Below are positions 55,412 through 64,000 of a stretch of DNA of 64,000 nt, in pieces. Location: positions 1,044,806-1,108,805 of the forward strand of contig NZ_HE997643.1 in NCBI RefSeq assembly GCF_000312485.1. Reading direction: 5' to 3'. The position numbers and the translations under genes are program-made. The stretch comes from Yersinia massiliensis CCUG 53443 (lineage in GTDB: Bacteria; Pseudomonadota; Gammaproteobacteria; Enterobacterales; Enterobacteriaceae). Position 1 is the stretch's first letter. Each line of letters opens with the position of its first letter. The notes beneath the pieces were generated by a model. That model was given only the letters and a program-made list of their open reading frames with translations, did not search any database and was not told where the DNA came from.

Positions 55412-57534
55412 TTTAATTCCTCATGGCTAAAATCAGCCTGTTGCAGCCAAAGCTGGGCATAGACGCCATTCAACGCCAGTAATTCATCATGATTAGCCAA
55501 CTCAGTGATGCGCCCTTGGGTCATGACGCCAATACGATGGCAATGCCGAACGGTCGACAGCCGGTGAGCAATGGTGATAACGGTACGATTAGCAATAATG
55601 CTGGCCATGTTTTTCAATACTTCAGCTTGTGATTCATCATCCAAAGCGCTGGTCGCTTCGTCGAAAATTAACACGCGGGGATTGGCCATCAAGGTGCGAG
55701 CAATCGCGATACGCTGGCGTTGACCACCTGAAAGGGACGAACCGCCTTCTGACAGCACGGTGTCGTAGCCTAATGGCAAAGCCAGAATAAAGGCGTGCGC
55801 CCCTGCCAGTGATGCAACATTGACGACCTCACTGAGCGAGGCTGTGGGTCGCGAGTGAGCAATATTTTCACGCACGGTACGGTTGAACAGATAGCTTTCT
55901 TGCATGACAACGCCCACTTGGCGTCGCAAATATTCAGGCGAGAAATTCCCTAAAGAATAGCCATCAAGAGTAATGTTCCCTTGCTCCGCGACATAGAGTC
56001 GTTGCAACAACCGCGCCACAGTACTCTTGCCCGAACCTGACGGCCCTACCAACCCAATATGCTCACCTGCACGCAGAGAAAGTGAGAAGTCACGAAGTAC
56101 GGGGTCTAGATCAGGGCGATAGCGGAAAAGCACATTTTTTAATGCGATATCACCACGGATGGGTTTGTCGCTAGGGGTGGCATCCACCGCTTGCTCAGCC
56201 GGTAAACTTAAAATGTCGGATATCAGCATCAAGCCAACTTGCGCTCGTATGCTCTGTTGCCATAAATCGACTAATTTACTCATTGGCATTAAGGCTTGGA
56301 CAGCCAACATGTTAAAGGCAATCAGTTGCCCGATACTGAGCTGGACAGACATCACCTGATACGCCCCCACGACAATGACCACCGCACCGGCCACTTTTTG
56401 CAGTAACTGCGCCGTTTGGCTGCTGAGGTTTTGCAGGTTTTGCACCTGAAAATTCGCTTCAGCAAAATCACGAGTCTGTGTTTCCCAGCGTTGCTGCATT
56501 TGGGGTTCGAGCGCTAAACTTTTGACTGTCTCAACACCCGACACGGTTTCGGTTAAAAAGGCACCGTTTTGTGCCGCGCAGCAGCACAATACTTCTACTT
56601 TTTTTTGCAATGGCCGAGTGGTCAATACCGCTAATAAAAAATAAAGGGGCAGAACCCCCAATATGATCAACGTCAGTAACGGGGAAATACACCACATTAC
56701 AATAAATAATATAAGGGTAAAGGCAACATCGACACAGAGTGTCAGCGCTGAACCCGTAATAAATTCACGAATATTATCGAGTTCTCGTACTCTAGCGACA
56801 ATATTCCCGACATGACGCTGCTTAAAATAGCTTAAAGGTAATTTGATTAAATGCTTAAATAACTTACCCCCTAATAAAATATCAACCCTCGTAGTGGTAT
56901 GAGCGAAAATATATTCTCGCAAAAACTTCAAGATAACTTCATACACCCCGACGACAATGAGGGTCGTAATTAACACATCCAGTGTAGTCAGCGCATGGTG
57001 GACGAGCACTTTATCCATGATAACTTGAAAGAAAAGTGGCGAGATCAATGCTAGAAACTGTAACAGCAGGGATAAGGCCAGCACTTGAGTTAACGACTTT
57101 CGATGTTGCCATAAAACGGGAATAAACCATCGGATATTAAAGCGTGACTGGCTACAATAAATAACCACCCCACTCCACATATCAGCAAGCTCTTGATATG
57201 TAATAATTTCAGGTTTATTACTCTCTGCGTGCTGTAATAAGACTTGTTTATCGTTAAACCGTGCCAATAAAATGAATCTGCCTCGCATATCACGAAAGGC
57301 TAGCGGCAACTGTTCAGGCTGAATATTTTTAAGTTGCTGTGTTTTGACTTTAAAACGTGCTGATGTGACACGAGAAAATTGAGTTAAATATTGCTGCAAT
57401 GAAGCACGCGTGGCCATTGTCGTATGATCAATAACCGTATTTTGGCTAAACTCATCAGCCGTCTGCGAATTCAACCCCGCTAAACGGAGTAATCGCGCAG
57501 CGCAAACTAATGAAGAGTGAACATGGTTTTCCAT
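55408..57534 (-). CDS. type I secretion ABC transporter, first ATPase subunit (RtxB/HlyB-like)
   Basis: The 708-residue protein opens the operon. A degenerate C39-like domain, lacking the catalytic Cys, covers residues 1-125, followed by six spans (ISPLFFQVIMDKVLVHHALTTLDVL at the first pair, ends ISPLFFQVIMDKV and TTLDVL) and an ABC ATPase with Walker A GPSGSGKST, signature SLSGGQRQRIAIA and Walker B LIFDEATSALD. C39-like domains without protease activity bind RTX C-terminal signals. I place the start at the ATG at 57534; a GTG upstream has no better site. Confidence 0.87.
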   Translation of the reverse strand: MENHVHSSLVCAARLLRLAGLNSQTADEFSQNTVIDHTTMATRASLQQYLTQFSRVTSARFKVKTQQLKNIQPEQLPLAFRDMRGRFILLARFNDKQVLLQHAESNKPEIITYQELADMWSGVVIYCSQSRFNIRWFIPVLWQHRKSLTQVLALSLLLQFLALISPLFFQVIMDKVLVHHALTTLDVLITTLIVVGVYEVILKFLREYIFAHTTTRVDILLGGKLFKHLIKLPLSYFKQRHVGNIVARVRELDNIREFITGSALTLCVDVAFTLILFIVMWCISPLLTLIILGVLPLYFLLAVLTTRPLQKKVEVLCCCAAQNGAFLTETVSGVETVKSLALEPQMQQRWETQTRDFAEANFQVQNLQNLSSQTAQLLQKVAGAVVIVVGAYQVMSVQLSIGQLIAFNMLAVQALMPMSKLVDLWQQSIRAQVGLMLISDILSLPAEQAVDATPSDKPIRGDIALKNVLFRYRPDLDPVLRDFSLSLRAGEHIGLVGPSGSGKSTVARLLQRLYVAEQGNITLDGYSLGNFSPEYLRRQVGVVMQESYLFNRTVRENIAHSRPTASLSEVVNVASLAGAHAFILALPLGYDTVLSEGGSSLSGGQRQRIAIARTLMANPRVLIFDEATSALDDESQAEVLKNMASIIANRTVITIAHRLSTVRHCHRIGVMTQGRITELANHDELLALNGVYAQLWLQQADFSHEELK

Positions 57535-57928
57535 AAATTGTATTACCACCTAAAGCATTAGGAATATCGGTCACCAAAAATATCAATACCGGACCCGCCG
57601 AATAATATATAGCGCCAATATCATAAAAGGTTTTTTCTATACGACTAGCGTCAGGTAAGAGTGTGTAATTCTTTATAATTAAAGAAATGTTGATTGAACT
57701 ATTAGATAAGAATTAAATTCACGCTAGGAATAAGCAAGGTAACAATATTGGAAACGTATATTAATCGCTCTGTCTTTAAGCCAATGGACTAATAGCCATG
57801 GGTCACTTCACATTTATTGATTTATATCGTCAATGATGTACCACTTTGTGTGATAATTTCGCGGTGATTAATTGCCACTGAGGTTGGCTCCTGCCGTATT
57901 ATCACTGATAACAGGACTTTTTCTCGCC
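57535..57928. other. AT-rich spacer between the T1SS operon and fhs
   Basis: Divergent promoters for rtxB-type and fhs genes must lie here. It is AT-rich, with no open frame supported by a ribosome site and no clear CRP or known regulator site. An apparent signal-peptide-like frame running into fhs from a TTG at 57872 lacks support. Confidence 0.4.
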
Positions 57929-59686
57929 ATGACACCGACACTATCCTCTACTGCCGATGACCGATGCCCTATCCCTGCTCGCACCCCTGATACTCCGCTA
58001 TTACCCATCCAACAGATTGCGCAGCAACTTGGCCTGTCGGAAGAAGCCTTAATCCCTTATGGCCATCATATGGCAAAAGTCGATATCAAAGCCTTACGGG
58101 CGGATGCCCCACAAGGTAAGCTCATTTTGGTTTCCAGTATTACGCCCACCCCCTTTGGTGAAGGCAAAACCGTCACCACGATTGGTTTAAGCCAAGGCAT
58201 TAATCTGTTGGGCCATCGTGGCGTGGCGTGTATCCGCCAGCCTAGCCTCGGCCCTGTTTTTGGTGTTAAAGGGGGGGCCGCAGGTGGTGGTGCTGCACAA
58301 GTTGTACCGATGGAGAAACTGAATCTGCATTTAACGGGCGATATACATGCCATCAGCGCGGCACATAATCTGGCCGCCGCCGCACTGGATGCTCGCATGT
58401 ACCATGAGCAGCGATTGGGCCAATCCTTTAGTCAAAATACCGGTTTACCCTTACTAGAGATTGATTCAAAACACATTCTGTGGCCGCGAGTCGTTGATCA
58501 TAACGATCGTGCGCTACGCCATATTCGTGTGGGGATCGGGGGGAGTATCAATGGAGTCGAACGCGAAGATCATGTCGAAATAACGGCAGCATCGGAGTTG
58601 ATGGCTATTTTGGCATTATCTGAAAGTTTGCAAGATATGCGCCAACGTATTGGTCGCATTATTTTGGCTCACTCAATCACGGGTCAAGCGATTACCGCCG
58701 AAGATTTGGGGGTTGCGGGGGCCATGACCGCCTTGATGAAAGAGGCCATTCACCCAACCCTCATGCAAACGAGCGAACAGACACCGGTGTTAATCCATGC
58801 AGGGCCATTTGCCAATATCGCGCACGGTAACTCCTCCGTGCTCGCAGACCGGCTAGGATTGCAATTGGCCGATTACGTGGTGACCGAGGCGGGTTTTGGT
58901 TCTGACATGGGGATGGAGAAATTCTTTAACATCAAGTATCGCCAATCAGGTCTAGCCCCCGCTTGCGTGGTATTAGTGGCAACATTGCGTAGCTTGAAAG
59001 CGAACAGTGGTGCTTTTGATATCAAACCGGGCCAACCTCTGCCAGTCGCGATCTTCACAGAGAACATTCCGTTACTCAATGAAGGTTGTGCCAACCTGAA
59101 ATGGCACATTGAACACGCCAAAAGCTATGGCTTACCGGTTGTGGTAGCGGTAAACCGTTTCCCTGACGACAGTGCTGCAGAATTGACATTCTTAGCCGAC
59201 TTTGCGCTCTCTGCTGGCGCTTATGCCTGCGAATTTAGCGACGCTTTCGCCAAAGGCGGGTCAGGAACACTCGCATTAGCTCAACAGGTGATCAATGCCT
59301 GCGAGCAATCAGTATTCCCTCTGCTGCCTTATTCAGATAGCGCGACATTAGAACAAAAGATCGAAATTTTGGCGCAACGTTATGGCGCACGAGAAATTCG
59401 TTTTACCCCTGAGGCCCGCCAACAGCTTGATGAGATAACCACCGCCGGTTTTGGTCATTTACCACTGTGCATGGCCAAAACACCGTTGTCGATAAGTGCC
59501 GATGCCAATTTGAAAAATGTCCCCCGTGATTTTGTGCTACCCATCACCGCCTGCGCGGTATCGGCCGGTGCGGGCTTTGTCCGTATCTATGCCGGTAACA
59601 TTATGACCATGCCTGGTTTGGGTGCTCAGCCAGGATATACCCATATTGATATAGATGACGAAGGGCATATTTGCGGGTTAAGCTAG
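57929..59686 (+). CDS. fhs: formate-tetrahydrofolate ligase
   Basis: Fhs makes 10-formyl-tetrahydrofolate from formate, ATP and tetrahydrofolate. It is present in only some gamma-proteobacteria. The protein of about 585 residues has the ATP-binding [48 protein letters not shown] and the C-terminal [15 protein letters not shown], all FTHFS signatures. The typical family core begins at the [22 protein letters not shown] segment (ends [10 protein letters not shown] and EEALIPYG), so the true start is near the ATG at 57929; the TTG start upstream is unlikely. A palindrome follows the stop. Confidence 0.9.
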   Translation: MTPTLSSTADDRCPIPARTPDTPLLPIQQIAQQLGLSEEALIPYGHHMAKVDIKALRADAPQGKLILVSSITPTPFGEGKTVTTIGLSQGINLLGHRGVACIRQPSLGPVFGVKGGAAGGGAAQVVPMEKLNLHLTGDIHAISAAHNLAAAALDARMYHEQRLGQSFSQNTGLPLLEIDSKHILWPRVVDHNDRALRHIRVGIGGSINGVEREDHVEITAASELMAILALSESLQDMRQRIGRIILAHSITGQAITAEDLGVAGAMTALMKEAIHPTLMQTSEQTPVLIHAGPFANIAHGNSSVLADRLGLQLADYVVTEAGFGSDMGMEKFFNIKYRQSGLAPACVVLVATLRSLKANSGAFDIKPGQPLPVAIFTENIPLLNEGCANLKWHIEHAKSYGLPVVVAVNRFPDDSAAELTFLADFALSAGAYACEFSDAFAKGGSGTLALAQQVINACEQSVFPLLPYSDSATLEQKIEILAQRYGAREIRFTPEARQQLDEITTAGFGHLPLCMAKTPLSISADANLKNVPRDFVLPITACAVSAGAGFVRIYAGNIMTMPGLGAQPGYTHIDIDDEGHICGLS

Positions 59687-59698
59687 CGCTATTCAAAG

Positions 59699-59726
59699 GG
59701 GATGATAGCTCACGAGCTATCATCCC
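59699..59726 (+). terminator. perfect hairpin after fhs
   Basis: GGGATGATAGCT pairs with AGCTATCATCCC around CACG just after the fhs stop. No T-run follows, so partial termination or 3' protection is likely before ydgK. Confidence 0.65.
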
Positions 59727-59753
59727 TAACCAAAATAGATCAAAAGGGTCACC

Positions 59754-60197
59754 ATGTCTCAACCACAGGAATATCAACGTATTGGGGGCTGGTTATTGGC
59801 TCCGCTGGCTTATCTCATCGTGACGCTACTCAGTGCCACGTTAATGCTGGCACTTTATGGTATGGCGATCTTCTCGCCGGAATCGAGAGAATACTTGGTG
59901 ACCAACTCGCAAGCGTTTACGCTGCAATGGTATTTTTCCGTCGTCACCACGCTCCTGATGTGGGTCTACACGGTCTGGGTTATCTGGCTGTTTTGCAGTC
60001 GCTCTCGCCGCTTTGTAAAATGGTTTATTCTGTGGTTACTCGTCACCGTATTATTAGCGCTAAAAGCCTTCGCTTTCTCACCAATCACTGATGATATTGC
60101 CCTGCGCGCGCTCAGTTGGCCTCTGTTAGCCGCGGCGATATTTGTCCCTTATATCAAGCGTTCTCAACGGGTGAAAATGACTTTCACTGAAAATTAA
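59754..60197 (+). CDS. ydgK: YdgK-like DUF2569 membrane protein
   Basis: The 147-residue protein has four predicted spans and begins YQRIGGWLLAPLAYLIVTLL (ends YQRIGGWLLAP and LIVTLL), a DUF2569 hallmark. It sits directly before rsxA, exactly as E. coli ydgK does, which supports the symbol. Function unknown. E. coli carries blr and cnu between ydgJ and ydgK; neither is present here. Confidence 0.88.
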   Translation: MSQPQEYQRIGGWLLAPLAYLIVTLLSATLMLALYGMAIFSPESREYLVTNSQAFTLQWYFSVVTTLLMWVYTVWVIWLFCSRSRRFVKWFILWLLVTVLLALKAFAFSPITDDIALRALSWPLLAAAIFVPYIKRSQRVKMTFTEN

Positions 60198-60271
60198 GGG
60201 AGAAACGCACGTTTTCCCCCTAAAAAGTGGGGAAAATCGTAATAACCCTGCACTTCATCTGTTGTCGTCAG

Positions 60272-60310
60272 GCCGCCAATTTTGGATAATAGGCGGCTTT
60301 TATTTTTTTA
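60272..60310 (+). terminator. terminator between ydgK and rsxA
   Basis: GCCGCC pairs with GGCGGC around a 14-base loop and is followed by a run of T residues (TTTTTATTTTTTT). It ends ten bases before rsxA, so it could also act as a leader attenuator. Confidence 0.75.
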
Positions 60311-60319
60311 GGTTCCGCA

Positions 60320-60901
60320 ATGACTGAATACCTGCTCCTGTTTATCGGCACCGTGCTGGTGAACAACTTCGTTCTGGTCAAATTTCTTGGCCTATGCCCA
60401 TTTATGGGAGTTTCCAAAAAACTGGAGACGGCTATTGGTATGGGGCTGGCGACCACTTTTGTGCTGACATTAGCCTCGGTTTGCGCTTGGATGGTGAACA
60501 GTTTTATTTTGCTGCCCCTCGGGCTGGTCTATTTGCGGACGCTGGCATTCATTTTAGTTATCGCAGTTGTGGTGCAATTCACTGAACTGGTGGTGCGGAA
60601 AACCAGCCCAGCGCTTTATCGCTTACTGGGCATCTTTTTACCGCTGATCACCACGAACTGCGCGGTATTAGGTGTGGCGTTGCTCAACGTGAATCAATCT
60701 CATAATTTCATGCAATCGGCGGTCTATGGTTTCAGTGCTGCTGCCGGTTTCTCTCTGGTCATGGTGCTGTTCGCCGCGATCCGTGAACGGTTGGCCGTGG
60801 CCGACGTTCCTGCGCCCTTTCGCGGTTCTTCTATCGCCTTGATTACCGCCGGACTCATGTCGCTAGCCTTTATGGGCTTCACTGGATTGGTGAAGTTCTA
60901 A
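60320..60901 (+). CDS. rsxA: electron transport complex subunit RsxA
   Basis: RsxA is an inner-membrane subunit of the Rnf-like complex that keeps SoxR reduced. The 193-residue protein has six predicted spans with [20 protein letters not shown] (ends [10 protein letters not shown] and PFMGVSKK), the half with conserved Cys, and the second inverted half [17 protein letters not shown]. These paired Cys may hold a shared [2Fe-2S] cluster. It overlaps rsxB by one base (TAATG), as expected for coupled translation. Confidence 0.96.
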   Translation: MTEYLLLFIGTVLVNNFVLVKFLGLCPFMGVSKKLETAIGMGLATTFVLTLASVCAWMVNSFILLPLGLVYLRTLAFILVIAVVVQFTELVVRKTSPALYRLLGIFLPLITTNCAVLGVALLNVNQSHNFMQSAVYGFSAAAGFSLVMVLFAAIRERLAVADVPAPFRGSSIALITAGLMSLAFMGFTGLVKF

Positions 60902-61524
60902 TGATGTCGTTATGGATTGCCATTGGTGCATTGAGTACATTGGCGCTGGTTTCAGGCGTTGTACTGGGCTTTGCTGCTCGCCGTTTTCAGGTCGAGAGTG
61001 ACCCCGTGGTTGAACAAGTCGATGCCATTCTGCCCCAAAGTCAGTGCGGCCAATGCGGCTATCCTGGTTGTCGTCCTTACGCTGAAGCCGTTTCCAGCGG
61101 CGGCGAAAAAATCAATAAATGCGCACCGGGTGGCGAGCAAGTGATGCTCAAACTGGCCGAATTACTGGCCGTCGAGCCACAGCCTTTGGATGGCGATGAG
61201 GCCGCAGCCCACCCGCAGCGGAAAGTAGCCTTTATCGATGAGGCCAACTGCATCGGTTGTACCAAATGCATTCAAGCATGCCCCGTTGATGCCATTGTTG
61301 GTGCTACACGCGCCATGCATACCGTCTTACCCGATCTTTGTACCGGCTGTGATCTATGCGTCTCCCCTTGCCCAACTGATTGCATTGAAATGATCCCTGT
61401 AGCAGCAACGACAGCTAACTGGAAATGGGACCTGAGCACCATTCCGGTCACCAACTTGCCTCCTCAGTTAGTTGCCTCACAGATGATTCCGGTGAAAATG
61501 ATAGATGTGGAGCAACATGTTTAA
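60901..61524 (+). CDS. rsxB: electron transport complex iron-sulfur protein RsxB
   Basis: The 207-residue protein has an N-terminal membrane anchor, a four-Cys [4Fe-4S] segment ([14 protein letters not shown] plus Cys in NKCAPGG) and two more [4Fe-4S] clusters in [12 protein letters not shown] and [12 protein letters not shown]. It relays electrons between RsxC and the membrane subunits. It overlaps rsxC by eight bases. The length exceeds E. coli RsxB (192) because of extra residues before the C-terminus. Confidence 0.96.
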   Translation: MMSLWIAIGALSTLALVSGVVLGFAARRFQVESDPVVEQVDAILPQSQCGQCGYPGCRPYAEAVSSGGEKINKCAPGGEQVMLKLAELLAVEPQPLDGDEAAAHPQRKVAFIDEANCIGCTKCIQACPVDAIVGATRAMHTVLPDLCTGCDLCVSPCPTDCIEMIPVAATTANWKWDLSTIPVTNLPPQLVASQMIPVKMIDVEQHV

Positions 61525-63490
61525 GCTGTTTACTTCCCGCCAACGCGACAACATTTGGGATTTTGACGGCGGTATTCATCCCCCTGAAATGAAGTTGCAA
61601 TCAAGCACGGTGCCGATGCGCATTGCGCCTTTGCCTGAGCAGATGATCATTCCTTTGCAACAACATCTTGGGCCTGAGGGTGAATTGTGCGTTAGCGCAG
61701 GTCAGCATGTCTTAAAGGGGCAACCGCTAACCGTTGGCCGTGGCCGAACAGTCCCTGTTCATGCGCCAACATCAGGTACCATCACCGCCATTGCACCCCA
61801 TATCACTGCACATCCCTCAGGTCTGGCAGAACTTTGCGTGCACCTCACTCCCGATGGCGAGGACAATTGGCGGAAACAGCAACCCTGGGTTGACTACCTA
61901 CAGCGGGACAAAGTCACCCTATTGGACCGTATTCATCAAGCTGGGATTGCGGGGCTAGGCGGTGCAGGTTTCCCTACCGCGAGCAAATTACAAAGTGGTT
62001 TGAATAGCGTCACTACATTGATTATCAACGCAGCCGAATGTGAACCTTATATCACGGCTGATGACAAATTAATGCAAGACCATGCCGATGAAGTGATTGC
62101 GGGAACCAAAATTCTCATGCACTTACTGCAACCACAGCAAGTGCTGATTGGCATTGAAGATAATAAGCCAGAAGCCATCAAAGCATTACAACAAGCGCTA
62201 CTCGATCACGATGATATTCAGTTGCGGGTCGTACCGACTAAATACCCCTCTGGCGGCGCGAAACAGCTCACCAAGATTTTGACCGGCAAAGAAGTCCCCT
62301 TTGGTCAACACTCTTCGTCCATCGGCGTGTTAATGCAAAACGTGGGGACAGTCGTCGCCATCAAACGAGCTATTATCGACGATGAGCCCTTAATTGAACG
62401 GGTGGTGACACTAACCGGTGATGCCTTATCGAAACCCGGTAATTTCTGGGCCAGAATCGGTACACCAGTGCTGCATTTGCTGAAACTAGCCGGATTCCAA
62501 CCACAGAGTCAGCCAATGGTGGTTATGGGTGGCCCGCTCATGGGCTTTACCCTGCCCAGTTTAGATGTGCCAATCGTTAAAATCAGTAACTGCATTTTAG
62601 CGCCAGCAGAAGCCGAAATGGGGTTATCAGAACCAGAGCAATCCTGTATTCGCTGTGGTTTGTGCGTGGATGCCTGCCCAGCGGGTTTGCTGCCACAACA
62701 ACTCTATTGGTTCAGTCGCGGCGAAGAGCATGAAAAAGCCCGCAACCATAATTTATTCGATTGTATTGAATGTGGTGCCTGCGCCTATGTTTGCCCAAGC
62801 AATATTCCGCTGGTGCAGTACTACCGTCAGGAAAAAGCTGAGATACGCGCGCTAGACCAAGAGAGTGCTCGCGCGGCTGAAGCTAAAGCACGTTTTGAGG
62901 CTAAACAAGCACGGCTGGCACGAGAGAAACTCGCCAGAGAGTTGCGCCACAAGCAAGCCGCTGTGAAATTAACGGATGCGGATCAGCAAACAGTAGAGGC
63001 TGCTGTTAGCCGATTAGCACGGCAAACCAACGACACAGATGCTGCCATCACAGTGACGGCTGGGCAGACACCGGATAATAGCGCGGTGATTGCAGCCCGT
63101 GAGGCCCGTAAAGCACAAGCGAGAGCGCGTCAGGCTGAAAAGCAAAACGCTATCGCAGTTGAAACGCCCACCGAGGCAGTTGATCCACGCCAAGCCGCGG
63201 TTGCTGCGGCCATTGCCAGAGTGAAAGCCAAAAAAGCCGTGCAAACTGGAGCCGCGCCAGTGGTCGAGCATCAACAAGCTGAAGAGTTACAAGAAGACCC
63301 GCGCAAAGCCGCGGTTGCTGCGGCCATTGCCAGAGTGAAAGCTAAAAAAGCAGCACAAGCTGAAGCCGCGCCAGTGGTTGAGCACCAGCAAGCTGAAGAG
63401 TTACAAGAAGACCCGCGCAAAGCCGCGGTTGCTGCGGCCATTGCTAGAGTGAAAGCTAAAAAAGCGGCACAAGCTGTTAATCCAGACTAA
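61517..63490 (+). CDS. rsxC: electron transport complex subunit RsxC
   Basis: RsxC is the NADH-binding, iron-sulfur subunit of the complex. The protein of 657 residues matches E. coli RsxC in its core: [34 protein letters not shown] (nucleotide binding), [14 protein letters not shown] and two [4Fe-4S] motifs [12 protein letters not shown] and [12 protein letters not shown]. The C-terminal ~200 residues are charged Ala/Lys/Glu repeats, ending in three near-identical 38-residue copies. The ATG at 61517 gives the E. coli-like start. No rsxD follows; the next gene is on the other strand. Confidence 0.95.
   Translation: MFKLFTSRQRDNIWDFDGGIHPPEMKLQSSTVPMRIAPLPEQMIIPLQQHLGPEGELCVSAGQHVLKGQPLTVGRGRTVPVHAPTSGTITAIAPHITAHPSGLAELCVHLTPDGEDNWRKQQPWVDYLQRDKVTLLDRIHQAGIAGLGGAGFPTASKLQSGLNSVTTLIINAAECEPYITADDKLMQDHADEVIAGTKILMHLLQPQQVLIGIEDNKPEAIKALQQALLDHDDIQLRVVPTKYPSGGAKQLTKILTGKEVPFGQHSSSIGVLMQNVGTVVAIKRAIIDDEPLIERVVTLTGDALSKPGNFWARIGTPVLHLLKLAGFQPQSQPMVVMGGPLMGFTLPSLDVPIVKISNCILAPAEAEMGLSEPEQSCIRCGLCVDACPAGLLPQQLYWFSRGEEHEKARNHNLFDCIECGACAYVCPSNIPLVQYYRQEKAEIRALDQESARAAEAKARFEAKQARLAREKLARELRHKQAAVKLTDADQQTVEAAVSRLARQTNDTDAAITVTAGQTPDNSAVIAAREARKAQARARQAEKQNAIAVETPTEAVDPRQAAVAAAIARVKAKKAVQTGAAPVVEHQQAEELQEDPRKAAVAAAIARVKAKKAAQAEAAPVVEHQQAEELQEDPRKAAVAAAIARVKAKKAAQAVNPD
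63182..63487 (+). repeat. in-frame 114-bp tandem repeat in rsxC
   Basis: Two and two-thirds copies of a 114-base unit start at 63182, 63296 and 63410. Each encodes 38 residues opening with [19 protein letters not shown] (first copy has Gln for Lys), a basic Ala-rich helix. Copy two and three are almost identical in DNA, which favours slippage or recombination changes in copy number. E. coli rsxC has comparable but different repeats. Confidence 0.9.
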
Positions 63491-63506
63491 TACAGGCTAA
63501 ATGGCG

Positions 63507-63530
63507 CGCTGCCGTACACCAACGGCAGCG
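63507..63530. terminator. bidirectional hairpin between rsxC and the convergent gene
   Basis: CGCTGCCGT pairs perfectly with ACGGCAGCG around a six-base loop, between rsxC and the opposing gene. It marks the end of a natural transcript on both sides. Confidence 0.7.
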
Positions 63531-63532
63531 TA

Positions 63533-64000
63533 TTAACGCACTGACATGAGATAGCGATAACTACACGCGATATCCCGCATTTTCGATTCGGCATGGCAAC
63601 TGTCTATCTCAATCACTTCCATTTCAACTCCACCGCCAAACTCTTCACGCAATTTGGGCAAAACAGCGTTAAAAAGATACGTCGAAAACTTCACGCATTC
63701 CTTGGCACTGCCTTGATGAGATATCGACAAAAACTCACCCGCAGGGATAGCGATATTATCGATTTCACGGTGCCCTTGAATTTCATGACGCTTGTCTTTA
63801 TCAATTGCCGTCGAATACTCCAAGCTGTTCTGCTCTTGCTGACACGACTGAGCATTAAACAAGGAATACACTCGCTGGCATGAGAAGTTAATTTCCTTGA
63901 AGAAATCGAGCAGAATCTCATCTTTCATCGCCATAAAAGAAGAGTGCTGACCACTACAATGATTGTGCTCATCAAAATCCAACCGGCGTGTAAAACCCAC
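63533..64000 (-). CDS. C-terminal part of a regulator-like protein with a GyrI-like domain (5' end outside the window)
   Basis: The frame is open to the window edge, so the N-terminus is missing. The visible 155 residues end in a segment resembling the effector domain of AraC/Rob- or GyrI-type proteins (IPAGEFLSISHQGS then LPKLREEFGGGVEMEVIEID, given by ends LPKLREEFGG and VEMEVIE). A DNA-binding domain would lie upstream of the window. The gene faces rsxC head-on and shares its terminator. The family call is tentative. Confidence 0.5.
   Translation of the reverse strand: MGFTRRLDFDEHNHCSGQHSSFMAMKDEILLDFFKEINFSCQRVYSLFNAQSCQQEQNSLEYSTAIDKDKRHEIQGHREIDNIAIPAGEFLSISHQGSAKECVKFSTYLFNAVLPKLREEFGGGVEMEVIEIDSCHAESKMRDIACSYRYLMSVR

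Noticed and set aside
57872-57928. TTG start giving fhs a signal-peptide-like N-terminus
   Set aside because: There is no ribosome site at 57872, and a secreted formate-tetrahydrofolate ligase would make no metabolic sense; the family core begins well after the ATG at 57929.
59702-60091. open frame overlapping ydgK
   Set aside because: It is a shadow in another frame; ydgK in the same stretch matches a known family and has the conserved position before rsxA.
1-64000. CRISPR arrays, tRNA or rRNA genes, prophage or IS elements
   Set aside because: No regularly spaced repeats, no recognisable stable RNA sequence, and no transposase, integrase or terminal inverted repeats were seen.

Overview
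The window is chromosomal DNA of an enterobacterium, most likely a Yersinia (Yersiniaceae). Protein-by-protein similarity and gene order follow the E. coli replication-terminus region (ydfG, ynfA, ynfB, ynfD, clcB, ynfK/bioD2, mlc, ynfL, ynfM, tus, fumC, manA, ydgA, malI-malX-malY, add, ydgJ, ydgK, rsxABC). The backbone is interrupted by blocks that E. coli lacks at these places. The presence of tus, with a near-perfect Ter site in its promoter, places the window in the terminus region. I see no rRNA, tRNA, IS element, prophage or CRISPR array. The genus is an inference from recollected protein and locus similarity; no search was run.

Layout. 1-5.4 kb: the end of an unknown gene, a tiny lipoprotein, then a dimethylargininase gene with a polar amino acid ABC importer (binding protein and two permeases, no ATPase), an Lrp-type regulator and an M14 deacylase. 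5.4-16.3 kb: accessory metabolism and transport, with a YghU-type glutathione transferase, an ABM monooxygenase, a J-domain coiled-coil protein, a GPH sugar symporter with CRP sites, a 32-codon peptide gene, two MFS carriers, an alpha carbonic anhydrase, a lone pilin and a DUF1471 protein. 16.3-31.2 kb: terminus backbone (ydfG to ydgA). 31.2-33.3 kb: a small low-GC accessory patch where E. coli carries the uid genes. 33.3-39.5 kb: malI/malXY and add, with an AT-rich overlapping gene pair inserted between malY and add. 39.6-41.9 kb: a YfeH-like transporter and ydgJ.

42.0-59.7 kb: a large block between ydgJ and ydgK containing araC, araFGH, araBA, a RecF/SMC-like ATPase, a complete two-ATPase type I secretion operon (RtxB-RtxD-RtxE type, no toxin gene beside it) and fhs. 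59.7-63.5 kb: ydgK and rsxABC. The window ends with an opposite-strand regulator-like gene directly after rsxC, where rsxD would be expected.

How the genes work together. Arabinose enters through AraFGH and is converted by AraA and AraB under AraC; an araI-like tandem site lies upstream of araB, and araD is not in the cluster. MalI represses malXY through CGTT-centred palindromes. Mlc, ManA, MalX and the CRP sites tie much of the window to carbon control. The DDAH, importer and deacylase genes look like a small scavenging pathway for modified arginine or acylated amino acids. RsxA, RsxB and RsxC are the front half of the Rnf-like electron-transfer complex that resets SoxR.
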